Positions 23,955 to 33,000 are shown, counted from the stretch's first letter. The stretch is DNA of 64,000 bases from Amycolatopsis bullii (GCF_014654205.1 NZ_BNAW01000045.1:16948-80947), one strand, 5' to 3'. A program made the numbers and translations. The notes: generated by a model not told the origin, from the sequence alone.

Positions 23955-26420
23955 GTGACCAAGACCCACAGATCCAAGGCCGCCTTCACGGTGGCCGTCG
24001 CGTCGGGCCTGGTGCTCGGCGGCGTGGCGGCACCGGCCGCGCTCGCCACACCGAGCGCCGACGCGGTCATCGCCGAGGTCTACGGCGGCGGTGGCAACTC
24101 GGGCGCGACGCTCGTAAGCGACTTCGTCGAGCTCGCCAACCGCGGCGCGGCCGCCGCGAGCCTGGCCGGCTTCAGCGTCCAGTACCTGCCGGGTTCGGCG
24201 AGCCCGTCGAGCACCTGGCAGGTGACGCCGCTGGCGGGCAGCGTCGCGCCGGGCGGCCGGTACCTCGTCGCCGAGAGCAAGGGCTCCGGCGGCACCGTCG
24301 CGCTGCCGACGCCGGACGCGACCGGCACGATCGCGATGTCGGCCACCGCCGGCACGATCGCCCTCGTCTCCGGTACCACCGCGCTGACCTGCAAGACCGC
24401 GGCCGACTGCGCCGCCGACGCGCGGATCAAGGACCTCGTCGGCTTCGGCGCGGCGACCGTGCGCGAGGGCAACCCGGCACCGGCGCCGTCGAACACGACG
24501 TCGGTCGCGCGCGGCACGGCCCTGGCCGACACCGACGACAACGCCGCCGACTTCACCGCCGGCGAGCCGACCCCGACCAACACCGCGGGCGAGTCGACCG
24601 GCGGGGACCCCGGCCCGGCGCCGACCCCGGCGAAGATCCACGACATTCAGGGCACCACGCGGATTTCGCCCTTCAAGGACAAGAAGGTCTCCGGCGTCAC
24701 CGGGATCGTCACCGCGACCCGGACGTTCGGTTCGTCGCGCGGTTTCTGGGTCACCGACCCCAGCCCGGACGCCGACCCGCGCACCAGCGAGGGCCTGTTC
24801 GTCTTCACCGGCTCGACGAGCCCGGCCGTCGCGGTCGGCGACGCGGTCACCGCGACCGGCACCGTGCGCGAGTTCTACCCGGACGCGCCCGCGACGTCGA
24901 ACTACCAGTCGCTCACCGAGCTGAGCAGTGCACAGTGGACGGTCGACTCGCACGGGAACGCCCTCCCGGCACCGACGGTGCTGAACCCGGACACCGTGCC
25001 GACGACGTACGCGCCGTCGCCCGGCGGGAACATCGAGCCGCTGACCCTGGAGCCGGCGAAGTACGCGCTGGACTTCTGGGAGGCGCACGAAAGCGAGATC
25101 GTTTCGATCAGCGACGCCCGTGTCGTCGGCCCGTCGAACTCGTTCAACGAGCTGTACGTGACGTCGAAGCCGGACCAGCACCGGTCGGTCCGCGGCGGCA
25201 GCGTCTACCTCGGCTACGACCAGCTCAACAGCGGCGTCATGAAGGTTTCGTCGCTGATCCCGTTCGCCGAGCGGCCGTTCCCGAAGCTCAACGTCGGTGA
25301 CGTGCTGACCGGCACGACGTCCGGCCCGGTCGAGTACAGCAACTTCGGTGGCTACACGCTGTTCGCCAGCGTGCTCGGGACCGAAAAGGACAACGGGCTG
25401 CAGGGCGAGACCACGCGCAAGCAGCGGACCGGCGAGCTCGCCGTCGCCACCTACAACGTCGAGAACCTGGCGCCGGGCGACCCGCAGGCGAAGTACGACC
25501 GGCTCGGCGAGGCGATCGTGACGCACCTGGCGACGCCGGACATCGTGAACCTGGAAGAGATCCAGGACAACACGGGCGCGACCGACGACGGCACCGTCGC
25601 GGCCGACCAGACGCTGCAGAAGTTCACCGACGCCATCGTGGCCAAGGGCGGCCCGCGCTACCAGTGGCGCGAGATCGACCCGGTCAACGACCAGGACGGC
25701 GGGCAGCCGGGTGGCAACATCCGCGTGGCGTTCCTGTTCAACCCGGCGCGCGTATCCTTTGTGGACCGTCCGGGTGGGACGCCGACCACGGCCGTCGGCG
25801 TCGTGCGCGAACACGGCAAGGCGCACCTGACGGCGTCGCCGGGCCGCGTCGACCCGGCGAACGAAGCGTGGACGACCAGCCGCAAGCCGCTGGCCGGCGA
25901 GTTCGTGTTCAAGGGCCGCACGGTGTTCGTCATCGCCAACCACTTCAACTCCAAGGGCGGCGACCAGCCGACGCACGGCCGGTTCCAGCCGCCGGCGCGC
26001 AGTTCCGAAGTGCAGCGGGCGAAGCAGGCGACGGTGCTCCGCGGGTTCGTGGATTCGTTGCTGGCGGCCGATCGCAACGCGAACATCGTGGTGGCGGGTG
26101 ACCTTAACGACTACCCGTTCTCGCCGGCGGTCCAGACGCTCACCGCGGGTGGCGCGCTGAAGGACCTGATCGCGTCGGTGCCCGAAGCCGAGCGGTACAG
26201 CTACGTTTTCGAGGGCCAGTCGCAGGTGCTGGACCACATCCTGGCGTCGCGGGCGCCGCGCGGGGTGGACTACGACGTGGTCCACATCAACGCGGAGTTC
26301 GCCGACCAGGCCAGCGACCACGACCCGCAGGTGGTCCGGTTCCGGCCGGGCGCGGGCAACCCGATCGAGGACGGGCTCTACGACTTCCTCGATTGGCTGG
26401 AGCAGGTCTTCGGCAAGTAG
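23955..26420 (+). CDS. ExeM/NucH-type secreted endonuclease/exonuclease/phosphatase-family nuclease
   Basis: An 821-residue exported protein. The signal peptide ends near APAALATPSA. A lamin-tail domain follows (VIAEVYGGGGNSGATLVSDF, about residues 35-190), then an OB-fold region (about 230-400). The C-terminal EEP nuclease domain (about 490-800) has VATYNVENL, DIVNLEEIQDN, VFVIANHFNSKGGD, IVVAGDLNDYPFS, VLDHILAS and SDHDPQVVRF, i.e. all metal and catalytic residues. It likely degrades extracellular DNA. GTG 23955 is preferred because it directly precedes the signal peptide; an in-frame upstream ATG adds an unlikely N terminus. A terminator follows the gene. Confidence 0.92.
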   Translation: MTKTHRSKAAFTVAVASGLVLGGVAAPAALATPSADAVIAEVYGGGGNSGATLVSDFVELANRGAAAASLAGFSVQYLPGSASPSSTWQVTPLAGSVAPGGRYLVAESKGSGGTVALPTPDATGTIAMSATAGTIALVSGTTALTCKTAADCAADARIKDLVGFGAATVREGNPAPAPSNTTSVARGTALADTDDNAADFTAGEPTPTNTAGESTGGDPGPAPTPAKIHDIQGTTRISPFKDKKVSGVTGIVTATRTFGSSRGFWVTDPSPDADPRTSEGLFVFTGSTSPAVAVGDAVTATGTVREFYPDAPATSNYQSLTELSSAQWTVDSHGNALPAPTVLNPDTVPTTYAPSPGGNIEPLTLEPAKYALDFWEAHESEIVSISDARVVGPSNSFNELYVTSKPDQHRSVRGGSVYLGYDQLNSGVMKVSSLIPFAERPFPKLNVGDVLTGTTSGPVEYSNFGGYTLFASVLGTEKDNGLQGETTRKQRTGELAVATYNVENLAPGDPQAKYDRLGEAIVTHLATPDIVNLEEIQDNTGATDDGTVAADQTLQKFTDAIVAKGGPRYQWREIDPVNDQDGGQPGGNIRVAFLFNPARVSFVDRPGGTPTTAVGVVREHGKAHLTASPGRVDPANEAWTTSRKPLAGEFVFKGRTVFVIANHFNSKGGDQPTHGRFQPPARSSEVQRAKQATVLRGFVDSLLAADRNANIVVAGDLNDYPFSPAVQTLTAGGALKDLIASVPEAERYSYVFEGQSQVLDHILASRAPRGVDYDVVHINAEFADQASDHDPQVVRFRPGAGNPIEDGLYDFLDWLEQVFGK

Positions 26421-26434
26421 TTCTTCTTTTCCGA

Positions 26435-26470
26435 CAAGGCCACCTCCGACTCCGCGCGGAGGTGGCCTTG
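26435..26470 (+). terminator. Intrinsic terminator after the nuclease gene
   Basis: CAAGGCCACCTCCG pairs perfectly with CGGAGGTGGCCTTG (14 bp) around an ACTCCGCG loop; a short T-containing tail follows. It separates the nuclease unit from the type VII-like operon. Confidence 0.85.
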
Positions 26471-26557
26471 TTCGTCCCTGACCCTTTTGGGTGACGAGGA
26501 AACCGCGGAGCGTTGACGGCCGTCTTACGGTGGACGGGACCACAAGGGGAGGGTGGC

Positions 26558-27052
26558 GTGGACGGCTATGCGGTGAAGGTCGACGAGCTGGGCAAGCTCA
26601 TCGACGACCTCGGCACGGCGGCGGACCGGATGGCCGAGGCCAACAAGAAGCTCGGCGGCGGTGGGGCGTTCGGCTCGCTGGGCACGGTCGAGCTGGGCCG
26701 GGCCGGGGTCGAGTTCGAGGAGGCCTGGCGGTTCGGAATCGGTCAGCTGGGCGAGGCGGCTTCGGAGGTGACGGAGCGGCTGAAGGTGGCGAAGCAGAAG
26801 TACGAGCAGATCGAGGCCGAGTTCGGCGGTGAGCTGGGGAAGCTGGGGCCCGCCGGTGGTGAGTCCGCGGGTGGGGTGAAGGGGAACCACCCGCGGATCG
26901 GGCAGCCGGCCGGCGGCCCGGTGGGCGGTGGTTACACCGGCGGGGTGCCTGGGATCGGCGGTCTCGCTTCGAAGCCTGACCTGGGCGAGGGGCCGGTGGA
27001 CGGCGGCGCGACCGGCGGCATCACCGACCTCCTGAACGGCCTCGGCCGGTGA
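26558..27052 (+). CDS. EspC/ESX-substrate-like helical protein
   Basis: A 164-residue protein: a two-helix N-terminal part (about residues 1-95) and a Gly/Pro-rich C-terminal tail. VDELGKLIDDLGTAADRMAE forms helix 1, and EEAWRFGIGQLGEAASEVTE followed by KYEQIE forms helix 2. YEQIE fits the YxxxD/E export signal of type VII secretion substrates, placed where EspC-type proteins have it. GTG 26558 has AGGGGAGGG just upstream. First gene of a five-gene operon with overlapping junctions. Export is inferred from the motif, not shown. Confidence 0.72.
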   Translation: MDGYAVKVDELGKLIDDLGTAADRMAEANKKLGGGGAFGSLGTVELGRAGVEFEEAWRFGIGQLGEAASEVTERLKVAKQKYEQIEAEFGGELGKLGPAGGESAGGVKGNHPRIGQPAGGPVGGGYTGGVPGIGGLASKPDLGEGPVDGGATGGITDLLNGLGR

Positions 27053-28251
27053 GCGCCCGCGACTTCCCGGCCCTGGGCTTCGACCCGGCGCCCGGCGACC
27101 TCGACGGCATCACCGACCTGGCCGGCAAGTACCGCGCGGTGGGCGGCAACCTGACCGAAGCCGACGATGCGCTCCGCCGGATCGTCCGCAAGCAGGGCAT
27201 CTGGCAGGGCGAGGCGAGCGAAGCCTTCGCCCGGCGCGTCGGCCCGCTGCCGGAGTACCTCGACGACGCGGCCAAATCGATGACCCGAGCCGCCGACGCG
27301 CTCGAAGGCTGGGCTCAGAACCTCGGTGACCTGCAGAAACGCGCGGCCGACCTGGAGGCCCGAGCGGAAGCGGCAGCCCGGGCGGCCGAGCAGGCGCGAG
27401 CAAACCCCGACCTGGCGCTGGCCAACCGGACGTTCCCGGACCAGCAGTCCCTGCAGCTCGCCCAGCGTCTCCTGGACAACGCGGGCCAGCAGCTCCAGAC
27501 CGCCATCGACGGCTGCCAAAATGTCCAAGACGCGGCGAAGCAGCTCCAGCAGGAGCACACGGAGGCCGCGGCCAGGGTCGCCGAACAGCTGCGGAAGGCG
27601 AAGGAACTGGCCCCGGACGAGCCGGACCTCCTCGACAAACTGAGCGACGCGGTCGGCGGGGCACTTGTCGACTTGTCGAACACCCTCGCCGACGGCGTGG
27701 ACGAGGCGTGGAACTTCGTCCAGGACCACGCGGAGCTGGTCTCGAAGCTCTCGGACGTGATCGGCGACATCGGCAACGGCCTCGGCGTCCTGAGTGACGT
27801 GCTCCCCTCCCCGGCCGGAGAGGTCACGAGCCTCGTCGCGACCACGTTCGGCTTGGCCGCACTCGGCGGTCACACGGTGGCCAAGGCGGCCGGCGCGGAT
27901 GTGGCACCCGAGACCTTGATCTTCGACGCGGCGGGTGCGGCGACTTCGCTCGCCGGGATCAACCCGATGATGCCCGACACCGTGATCAAGGTCGCGACCT
28001 ACGGTGCGCTGGCCACCCAGCTGGGTGCCGAGGCCGTCGCCGGGAAGAACTTCGAAAGCCCGTGGGACGACTTCAAGAACTACTGGGTGCCGAAGGACAT
28101 GGGCCAGGTGGCGGCCGTCGCCGGGACGCTCGTCGCGGGTCCTGGTCCGTGGGCCGCGGTCGCGGTGGGCAATGCGGCCGATGCGGGAGCGCAGGCCGAC
28201 AACGCGCCGGACCGCCGGCGCCGCCGGGCGGAAGACGAGGTGTGGAACTGA
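27049..28251 (+). CDS. WXG/LXG-like protein with long coiled coil
   Basis: A 400-residue protein. Near the N terminus GIWQGEASEAFARRVGPLPE carries a W-x-G at the turn between two helices. A long Ala/Gln/Glu-rich coiled coil runs from about residue 85 to 200. The C-terminal half has moderately hydrophobic segments (EVTSLVATTFGLAALGG, ATSLAGINPMMPD) and ends in a basic/acidic tail. This layout is like the secretion-targeting part of polymorphic type VII toxins, but no toxin domain is recognisable. GTG 27049 overlaps the previous stop, and the next gene overlaps by one base. Confidence 0.65.
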   Translation: MSARDFPALGFDPAPGDLDGITDLAGKYRAVGGNLTEADDALRRIVRKQGIWQGEASEAFARRVGPLPEYLDDAAKSMTRAADALEGWAQNLGDLQKRAADLEARAEAAARAAEQARANPDLALANRTFPDQQSLQLAQRLLDNAGQQLQTAIDGCQNVQDAAKQLQQEHTEAAARVAEQLRKAKELAPDEPDLLDKLSDAVGGALVDLSNTLADGVDEAWNFVQDHAELVSKLSDVIGDIGNGLGVLSDVLPSPAGEVTSLVATTFGLAALGGHTVAKAAGADVAPETLIFDAAGAATSLAGINPMMPDTVIKVATYGALATQLGAEAVAGKNFESPWDDFKNYWVPKDMGQVAAVAGTLVAGPGPWAAVAVGNAADAGAQADNAPDRRRRRAEDEVWN

Positions 28252-28823
28252 TGCCTCTGGAAATCGACCTGCCGCCCGGGTTCGCGGGCATGCCGGTGGG
28301 CAACGACGACAGGCTCAACCGCGGGCACGCCTGGATGGTCGCCGAAAACGTCGCGTCCGGGGCGAGTCCCGAGCAGTTCGGCAGCTACCTGATGGCGCTG
28401 GTCCCGACCATGCAGGCCAACGGCATCCGGGTGTTCGGCAAGTTCGCGGTCGGACCTCGAAAGGGTGATGTCGCCACCCTGACCCTCGGCGTGGCCCACT
28501 GGCCCACGGAGGCACCCGGCAACCGCGACGCCGTGGTGGCGGCGATGGCCGAGGAGTACCGCGGCCGGCACAAGCGCGCGGTGGTGCAGCCGGTCCGGCT
28601 CCCCATCGGCCCGGCGCTCGTCGCGATCAGCGGGGGCGAATTCCACCTGCCCGAGCGGGACGTCCGCACCCAGATCAAGGCGGAGTACCAGATTCCCCTG
28701 CCGGACGGCCGGTCCGTGGTGATCCTTTCGGTCATCGCGGAGTCCGAAGACGCCTGGCCCGCGGTCGCCGAGGCGACGGCGAAGGTGGCCTGGAGTCTCC
28801 GGAGCGGCGAGGCAGCGCCATGA
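28251..28823 (+). CDS. Hypothetical protein of a type VII-like operon (possible PsbP/LpqN-like fold)
   Basis: A 190-residue soluble protein without signal peptide. It starts PLEIDLPPGFAGMPVGND and ends with RSVVILSVIAESEDAWPAVA then a final helix, an order resembling the Mog1/PsbP/LpqN fold. That fold assignment is a guess from pattern. ATG 28251 shares a base with the preceding stop (TGATG), and its own stop overlaps the next start (ATGA), so translation is coupled. It might be a chaperone-like partner of the two preceding ESX-type proteins. Confidence 0.6.
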   Translation: MPLEIDLPPGFAGMPVGNDDRLNRGHAWMVAENVASGASPEQFGSYLMALVPTMQANGIRVFGKFAVGPRKGDVATLTLGVAHWPTEAPGNRDAVVAAMAEEYRGRHKRAVVQPVRLPIGPALVAISGGEFHLPERDVRTQIKAEYQIPLPDGRSVVILSVIAESEDAWPAVAEATAKVAWSLRSGEAAP

Positions 28824-29176
28824 CGGACCTGGCCGCCGGCACGGACAACACCTTCGCACCGCTGATGATCCTGCTGCTCCTGGTGGTACTCGGCGGTCTC
28901 CTCGCAGCTTCGGCGACGATGAGCATCATCCGGATCGCCCGGGGCAGGCAACCGCGTGAACAGCAGCTGTACCGCCTGGCCGCAGAGCTTGACGGGCGGG
29001 ATCGAGTCCGGATCCGGATGGTGGAACTCGGCTTGGCCGAAGCAGACCTCCGCTGGGTCGCGCACAGCCGGGGCTACGGCATGACAGAGCACACTTTCGG
29101 CCGGTATTACGAGTTCTTCCGGGCACCACAACAGGCACCTCCGGCGAGTCCGGGACCGTGGCAGGGGAGGCCATGA
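28820..29176 (+). CDS. Single-pass membrane protein of the type VII-like operon
   Basis: A 118-residue protein. One transmembrane helix (LMILLLLVVLGGLLAASATM, residues about 15-34) is followed by a basic cytoplasmic domain of about 80 residues (RIARGRQPREQQLYRLAAEL) ending in a Pro-rich tail. ATGA overlaps join it to both neighbours. It is the only membrane-inserted product of this operon and could anchor the others to the membrane. No family is recognised. Confidence 0.65.
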   Translation: MTDLAAGTDNTFAPLMILLLLVVLGGLLAASATMSIIRIARGRQPREQQLYRLAAELDGRDRVRIRMVELGLAEADLRWVAHSRGYGMTEHTFGRYYEFFRAPQQAPPASPGPWQGRP

Positions 29177-29586
29177 CCAATCCGCAGCTCATCGAGGAAA
29201 TGCGCTGGCAGCTCAGGCAGATCGAAGAGCGCAAGGCCGAAAACCAGCGCCTCCTGGCCGGCATCGCCGGCGGTGACCACACGACCGTCGTCTCGCCGGA
29301 TCGGTCCGTCACCGTGCTGGCCGGGCCCGGTGGGGTCGTCAGCGAGGTGCGGCTCGCGCCCGAAGCCATGCGGTTCGACGCCGTCACGTTGAGCCGCACC
29401 ATCACCGCGGCCATCCGCGAAGCCGTCGCCGCCGGCAACGGGACGGCAGCCCCACCGCACCAAGCAGCCCCACCGCACCAAGCAGCCCCACCGCACCAAG
29501 TAGTCCCACCGCGCCAAGCAACCCCACAGCGCCGACCGACCCCGGCGGAGGACGACGACCCCTACGACACCGTGTTCGACATCTAA
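29173..29586 (+). CDS. YbaB/EbfC-like DNA-binding protein with PPHQAA repeats
   Basis: A 137-residue protein. Residues about 1-40 are a helix (QLIEEMRWQLRQIEERKAEN). The middle, VVSPDRSVTVLAGPGGVVSEVRL, is the beta hairpin typical of YbaB nucleoid-associated proteins, and a second helix follows. The C-terminal tail is a Pro/His/Gln/Ala repeat encoded by tandem 18-bp units, then an acidic end. YbaB-like proteins commonly accompany WXG/ESX genes in actinobacteria. ATG 29173 overlaps the previous stop. Its stop overlaps the convergent gene by 4 bases. Confidence 0.75.
   Translation: MTNPQLIEEMRWQLRQIEERKAENQRLLAGIAGGDHTTVVSPDRSVTVLAGPGGVVSEVRLAPEAMRFDAVTLSRTITAAIREAVAAGNGTAAPPHQAAPPHQAAPPHQVVPPRQATPQRRPTPAEDDDPYDTVFDI
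29446..29535 (+). repeat. 18-bp tandem repeat coding for PPHQAA-like units
   Basis: Five units of 18 bases; the first three (GCAGCCCCACCGCACCAA) are identical and the last two have drifted. They encode the Pro/His/Gln/Ala-rich linker of the YbaB-like protein. Identity of whole units indicates recent slippage expansion, so copy number may differ between strains. Confidence 0.9.
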
Positions 29587-29987
29587 GCCGGCGGGGGCTG
29601 CTCGCCCCGCTTCGCAGCCGCGCGCTTGGCTCGCCACCCCAGCGCCAGCACCGCCTGGACCAGCTCCTGGTAGCTCGGCTTGACCTCCTCGAGGTACCGC
29701 TCCAGGTAGGCCGCGCGAGCAGTGGGCACCGGGCGCGGATCGTCGCCCGGGGTGAGCCACGGCAGGCCCTGGATGTTGTGCAGCGCCATCTTCCACCAGC
29801 GCGTGGCCCGCTCGGCCGCTCTCGCTTCGCGCTCGGTGGCCACCTCGATCGCCGACGTCGCCGCCTCGATCTCCGCCTCCAGCGCCTCGGCTCGCGCCAG
29901 TTCCCATTCGCGCAGGTTGTCCGCCGAGCCGCGGGAAAGGGCGATGATTTCCTTGTACCGCATGGCCGCGGTGGCGTCGTCGGTCAT
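29583..29987 (-). CDS. Small helical protein downstream of the FtsK-like ATPase
   Basis: A 134-residue soluble protein. A long charged helix (ELARAEALEAEIEAATSAIE, residues about 29-65) leads to a Trp-rich segment, RWWKMALHNIQGLPWLTPG, and a C-terminal helix ending in a Pro-rich tail. ATG 29987 overlaps the stop of the FtsK-like gene (ATGA), so it is translated with the ATPase and likely works with it. No family is recognised. Convergent with, and overlapping by 4 bases, the YbaB-like gene. Confidence 0.65.
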   Translation of the reverse strand: MTDDATAAMRYKEIIALSRGSADNLREWELARAEALEAEIEAATSAIEVATEREARAAERATRWWKMALHNIQGLPWLTPGDDPRPVPTARAAYLERYLEEVKPSYQELVQAVLALGWRAKRAAAKRGEQPPPA

Positions 29988-32713
29988 CGGTCATTCTCCG
30001 GACGCTGGAACGGGATGATCACTTCGGGCGCGCCGTGGGTGGTGCGGTCGAAGAACAACGCGCGGCCCGGCCGCGGCGACCAGTGCACGACCTGGCCCGC
30101 CGCGAACGGCGACAGCTCGTTGCCCTGGACGTCGAGCGCCGCCCACGTGCCGATGTCGTCGGTGCCGCCGAAGCCCAGCGTATCCTTGAGCCGGGCGATG
30201 CTGCGCCACCAGCCGATCGTGTGGATGCCGTGCCCCGGTCCTTGCTTCAGGAGCACCCGCAGGTGGTCGAGCCCGCTCTTCAGCTGGCCGACCGCTTTGG
30301 CCTCCAGCGCGGGCAAAGCTGCGTCGACGCCGTAGAGCAGCAGCACCTTGGCGCCGCCCGACAGTGAACCGGTCATCGACTCCAGGACGCCGGTCAGGTC
30401 GTCCACCAGCGACGCCGCGTGGTTGTCCTGGCGCAGCCGTTCGGTCAGCTCCAGCGCGGCCGGGGCGCACGCGTCGATCGGGCAGCTCAGCACGAACTCG
30501 ACTTCGCCCGGTTCGTACTGCCGGGACAGCGACCGCGCTGACGAGTCCATGATGGACAGTGCCTCGGCGGTCGCCGAGCCGAGCACCGCGACGTTGCGGC
30601 CGGGCGCGCGCGGCAGGTCGACGCCGCACGCCGTCTCGGTGACGTCGATCGACTGGCCGAGGAGGGCCCGCGGTTTCGAGTTCGGCTTGAGGTCCAGGTA
30701 GGCCGGGAACTGCTCCAGGACCGGCTGGTGCGCGCCGTCGAACAGGCGCGGCCGCGGGAAACGGCCCGCGTACTCCTCCCACAGCCGGTGCTGCAGCCGG
30801 ACGAACACGTTCTTGCTGCTCGCGTCCGGGATGTGGGCCAGCTGGTTGCCGTGCGCGACGCCGGAGTCGTGGTTGATCACCGCGTGCCACTTCGGCGCCG
30901 ACACCGCCGCGTTGTTCGTCTCGGCCAGCACGCGCCGCGCCTTCGGCATCGCGATCCGCAGCGTGCACTGCTCGAACACGGCCGGCTTGCCCCAGAACGC
31001 CTCGATGCCGGCGACGTCCTGGCTGGCCAGCACCAGGTGGATGCCCTGCGAACGACCGCGCCGCGCGATGTCCTCCAGCAGCTGCGTGGCCGTCGCCGTC
31101 ACCTGGTCGCGACCCGCGAACAGGTACTGGAACTCGTCGATCACCGCGACGATCCGCGGCCAGTGCCCGCCCGGGTCGGCTTCGCGCAGGTCGGCGAGGT
31201 TCGTGACCTCGTGCTCCTTCGCGGCCGCGGACCGGCGGCGCAGCTCGTCGGCCAGGAACCGGAGCAGCGCCAGGCCGAACTCGCGGTCGGTGTTGACGTT
31301 GACGCCGACCAGCCGCGCGTGCGGCAGCCAGCTGGCGTCCTTCCGGCCCGGTGCCAGGCCGGCGAACGAGACGCCTTCCTTGAAGTCCAGCAGGTACAGC
31401 GCCAGCTCTTCCGGGGTGTACCGGGCCGCGAGGCTGCCGAGCAGCGCGTACAGGAAGTTCGTCTTGCCCGAACCGGACGGGCCGCCGATCAGGGCGTGCG
31501 GGCTCGCGTCGCCGATCACGACCTCGACCGGTTCGCCTTCGAAGAACCCTACGGGGGCCCGCAGTTCGCGCGCCGAGCTCTCCTGGCCCAGCTCGGCGGG
31601 CAGCAGGTCGTCGAACGAGCGCGGCCCGCCCTGCTTGGCGATCAGCGCCTTGGAGATCGTGTCGACGGCCCGGATCACCTGCGCGGACGGCATCGCGGCG
31701 TCGAGGTCGACGACCAGGTCGGTGCCGGTCATGCTGCTGATCGCGTGCCGGTCGTCGAGCAGGCTCAGCGTCTCGACGGGCGCGCTCACCGCGGTCGGCA
31801 CGTCGACCATGATCAGGCAGATGCCGGCGGCCAGGGCACCGCTCGCGACGCGCTTGAGGTCGCGGGCGCGCTCGGGCTCGAGGGTCTCGCCGTTGCCGTA
31901 GAGCACCACGATGCGGTACGGCTCGCCGCGTTGACCGGTCCTGGCCCGCATTTCCCGCAGCGACGTGAACCCGGCGGACATGCAGCTGGCGTGGATGCGC
32001 CGGATGTGCCCGGCCAGCTCGTCGAGGAGGTCCTCGAGCCGCCCCGGGTCGTACAGCGAAAGCGCGCTGGTCTGGCTGAGCGGGTAGAGGTCGGGCAGGA
32101 TCGCGGTCAGCTGCCCGATGTCCCACAGGTGGACGCGCACCGCGCCGGGCTCGAACGTGGAGAGCACGCGGACCAGCAGGTTCTGCACGATGCCGTCGAT
32201 CGCGGGCCGCGTCTTCGGTGCCGACGTGATCGCCAGGTGCGACTCGTCGAGCAACGGGACGGCGACGTCGAACGTGCGGGTCGCGTCGCCACCGGCGGCG
32301 GTGGCCGAGCCGACGCGCCACAGCCCGGGCGACGTCAGGCCGGGGTTGTGGCCGACCGTGCCGAGCCAGTCGCCCGGCGGCAGCCCGGCCGCGCCGGGTG
32401 CGTTCTGGGCGACCAGTTCCCGCAGCGTCGCGGGACCTTGGCTCCAATCGGTGTAGAAAGCGCTTCGCACGCTGCCGAGCGCGCCGAACACTTCGTGCGC
32501 GGCGGGGTGGCGGGACCACTCGTTCTGCTGCTCGGCCGTGGCGTGGTTCATGCCGACCTTGACGATGTCCTGCTCCAGCCGGAGCTTGGCGAGGTCGGCT
32601 TCCGCGGCTTGGCGCGCGCCGGCCGCCGCGCCCAGCACCAGTCCGATCTGGTGGCGGACCCGGTCGAGCGCGGTCTCGACGCGGTTGCGTTGCTCGGCTG
32701 ACTTGTTGGCCAT
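29984..32713 (-). CDS. Soluble FtsK/SpoIIIE (EccC-like) ATPase
   Basis: A 909-residue protein with no transmembrane segment, unlike FtsK and EccC. The N-terminal 100 residues are helical. The active FtsK/SpoIIIE domain has Walker A GGPSGSGKTN (K417) and Walker B VAVIDEFQYL (D526, E527), with RGRSQGIHLVLASQ as the following arginine/sensor region. A second RecA-like domain from about residue 700 is degenerate: NVAVLGSATAEAL stands where a P-loop should be, and KVLLLYGVDAA is a weak Walker B. One active and one or more inactive modules is the EccC pattern of type VII secretion motors. Start ATG 32713; a TTG at 32725 is possible. The two preceding small coiled-coil genes are probable substrates or partners. 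Confidence 0.85.
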   Translation of the reverse strand: MANKSAEQRNRVETALDRVRHQIGLVLGAAAGARQAAEADLAKLRLEQDIVKVGMNHATAEQQNEWSRHPAAHEVFGALGSVRSAFYTDWSQGPATLRELVAQNAPGAAGLPPGDWLGTVGHNPGLTSPGLWRVGSATAAGGDATRTFDVAVPLLDESHLAITSAPKTRPAIDGIVQNLLVRVLSTFEPGAVRVHLWDIGQLTAILPDLYPLSQTSALSLYDPGRLEDLLDELAGHIRRIHASCMSAGFTSLREMRARTGQRGEPYRIVVLYGNGETLEPERARDLKRVASGALAAGICLIMVDVPTAVSAPVETLSLLDDRHAISSMTGTDLVVDLDAAMPSAQVIRAVDTISKALIAKQGGPRSFDDLLPAELGQESSARELRAPVGFFEGEPVEVVIGDASPHALIGGPSGSGKTNFLYALLGSLAARYTPEELALYLLDFKEGVSFAGLAPGRKDASWLPHARLVGVNVNTDREFGLALLRFLADELRRRSAAAKEHEVTNLADLREADPGGHWPRIVAVIDEFQYLFAGRDQVTATATQLLEDIARRGRSQGIHLVLASQDVAGIEAFWGKPAVFEQCTLRIAMPKARRVLAETNNAAVSAPKWHAVINHDSGVAHGNQLAHIPDASSKNVFVRLQHRLWEEYAGRFPRPRLFDGAHQPVLEQFPAYLDLKPNSKPRALLGQSIDVTETACGVDLPRAPGRNVAVLGSATAEALSIMDSSARSLSRQYEPGEVEFVLSCPIDACAPAALELTERLRQDNHAASLVDDLTGVLESMTGSLSGGAKVLLLYGVDAALPALEAKAVGQLKSGLDHLRVLLKQGPGHGIHTIGWWRSIARLKDTLGFGGTDDIGTWAALDVQGNELSPFAAGQVVHWSPRPGRALFFDRTTHGAPEVIIPFQRPENDR

Positions 32714-32749
32714 CGGCGTCCCCAAGAAAATGGTGTCCCCTGAAAAGGA

Positions 32750-32995
32750 TTACAGGCGCGACCGGTATCCGCTCACCAGATCCTCGGCGGCGTGCAGGCG
32801 GACGAGGAGCTGGTCCAGCCCCTCGCCGGCCTGTGCGTACTGCGAAGGAAGCCAAGGATCGGCCTTGGCCTGGGCGTCCACGAGAGCTTGCCGGGCTTCC
32901 CCGAGCAGGCTTGTGGCCCGTTCGGAGTGGGCGCGCGCGTCGGCGAGCCCGGTCACGGCAGCGGTGAGCAGCTGGTGGAGTTCGGCGAGCGTCAT
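32750..32995 (-). CDS. Small coiled-coil protein (paralogue of next upstream gene)
   Basis: An 81-residue, wholly helical protein (SERATSLLGEARQALVDAQA in the middle) ending LVSGYRSRL. It aligns along its length with the 86-residue protein just upstream, including the end pattern Y-x-x-R-L. It is 36 bases from the FtsK-like gene and 5 bases from its paralogue, so the three form one unit. WXG100-sized, but without the W-x-G turn. It may be an ATPase partner or exported substrate. Confidence 0.7.
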   Translation of the reverse strand: MTLAELHQLLTAAVTGLADARAHSERATSLLGEARQALVDAQAKADPWLPSQYAQAGEGLDQLLVRLHAAEDLVSGYRSRL

Positions 32996-33000
32996 CCGGC

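Noticed and set aside
22902..26543. A 1213-codon minus-strand frame continuing antisense through the nuclease gene
   Set aside because: Only the part up to 23828 has a recognisable fold (CapA); the rest is an Arg/Gly/His-rich antisense of the well-supported nuclease, an effect of high GC.
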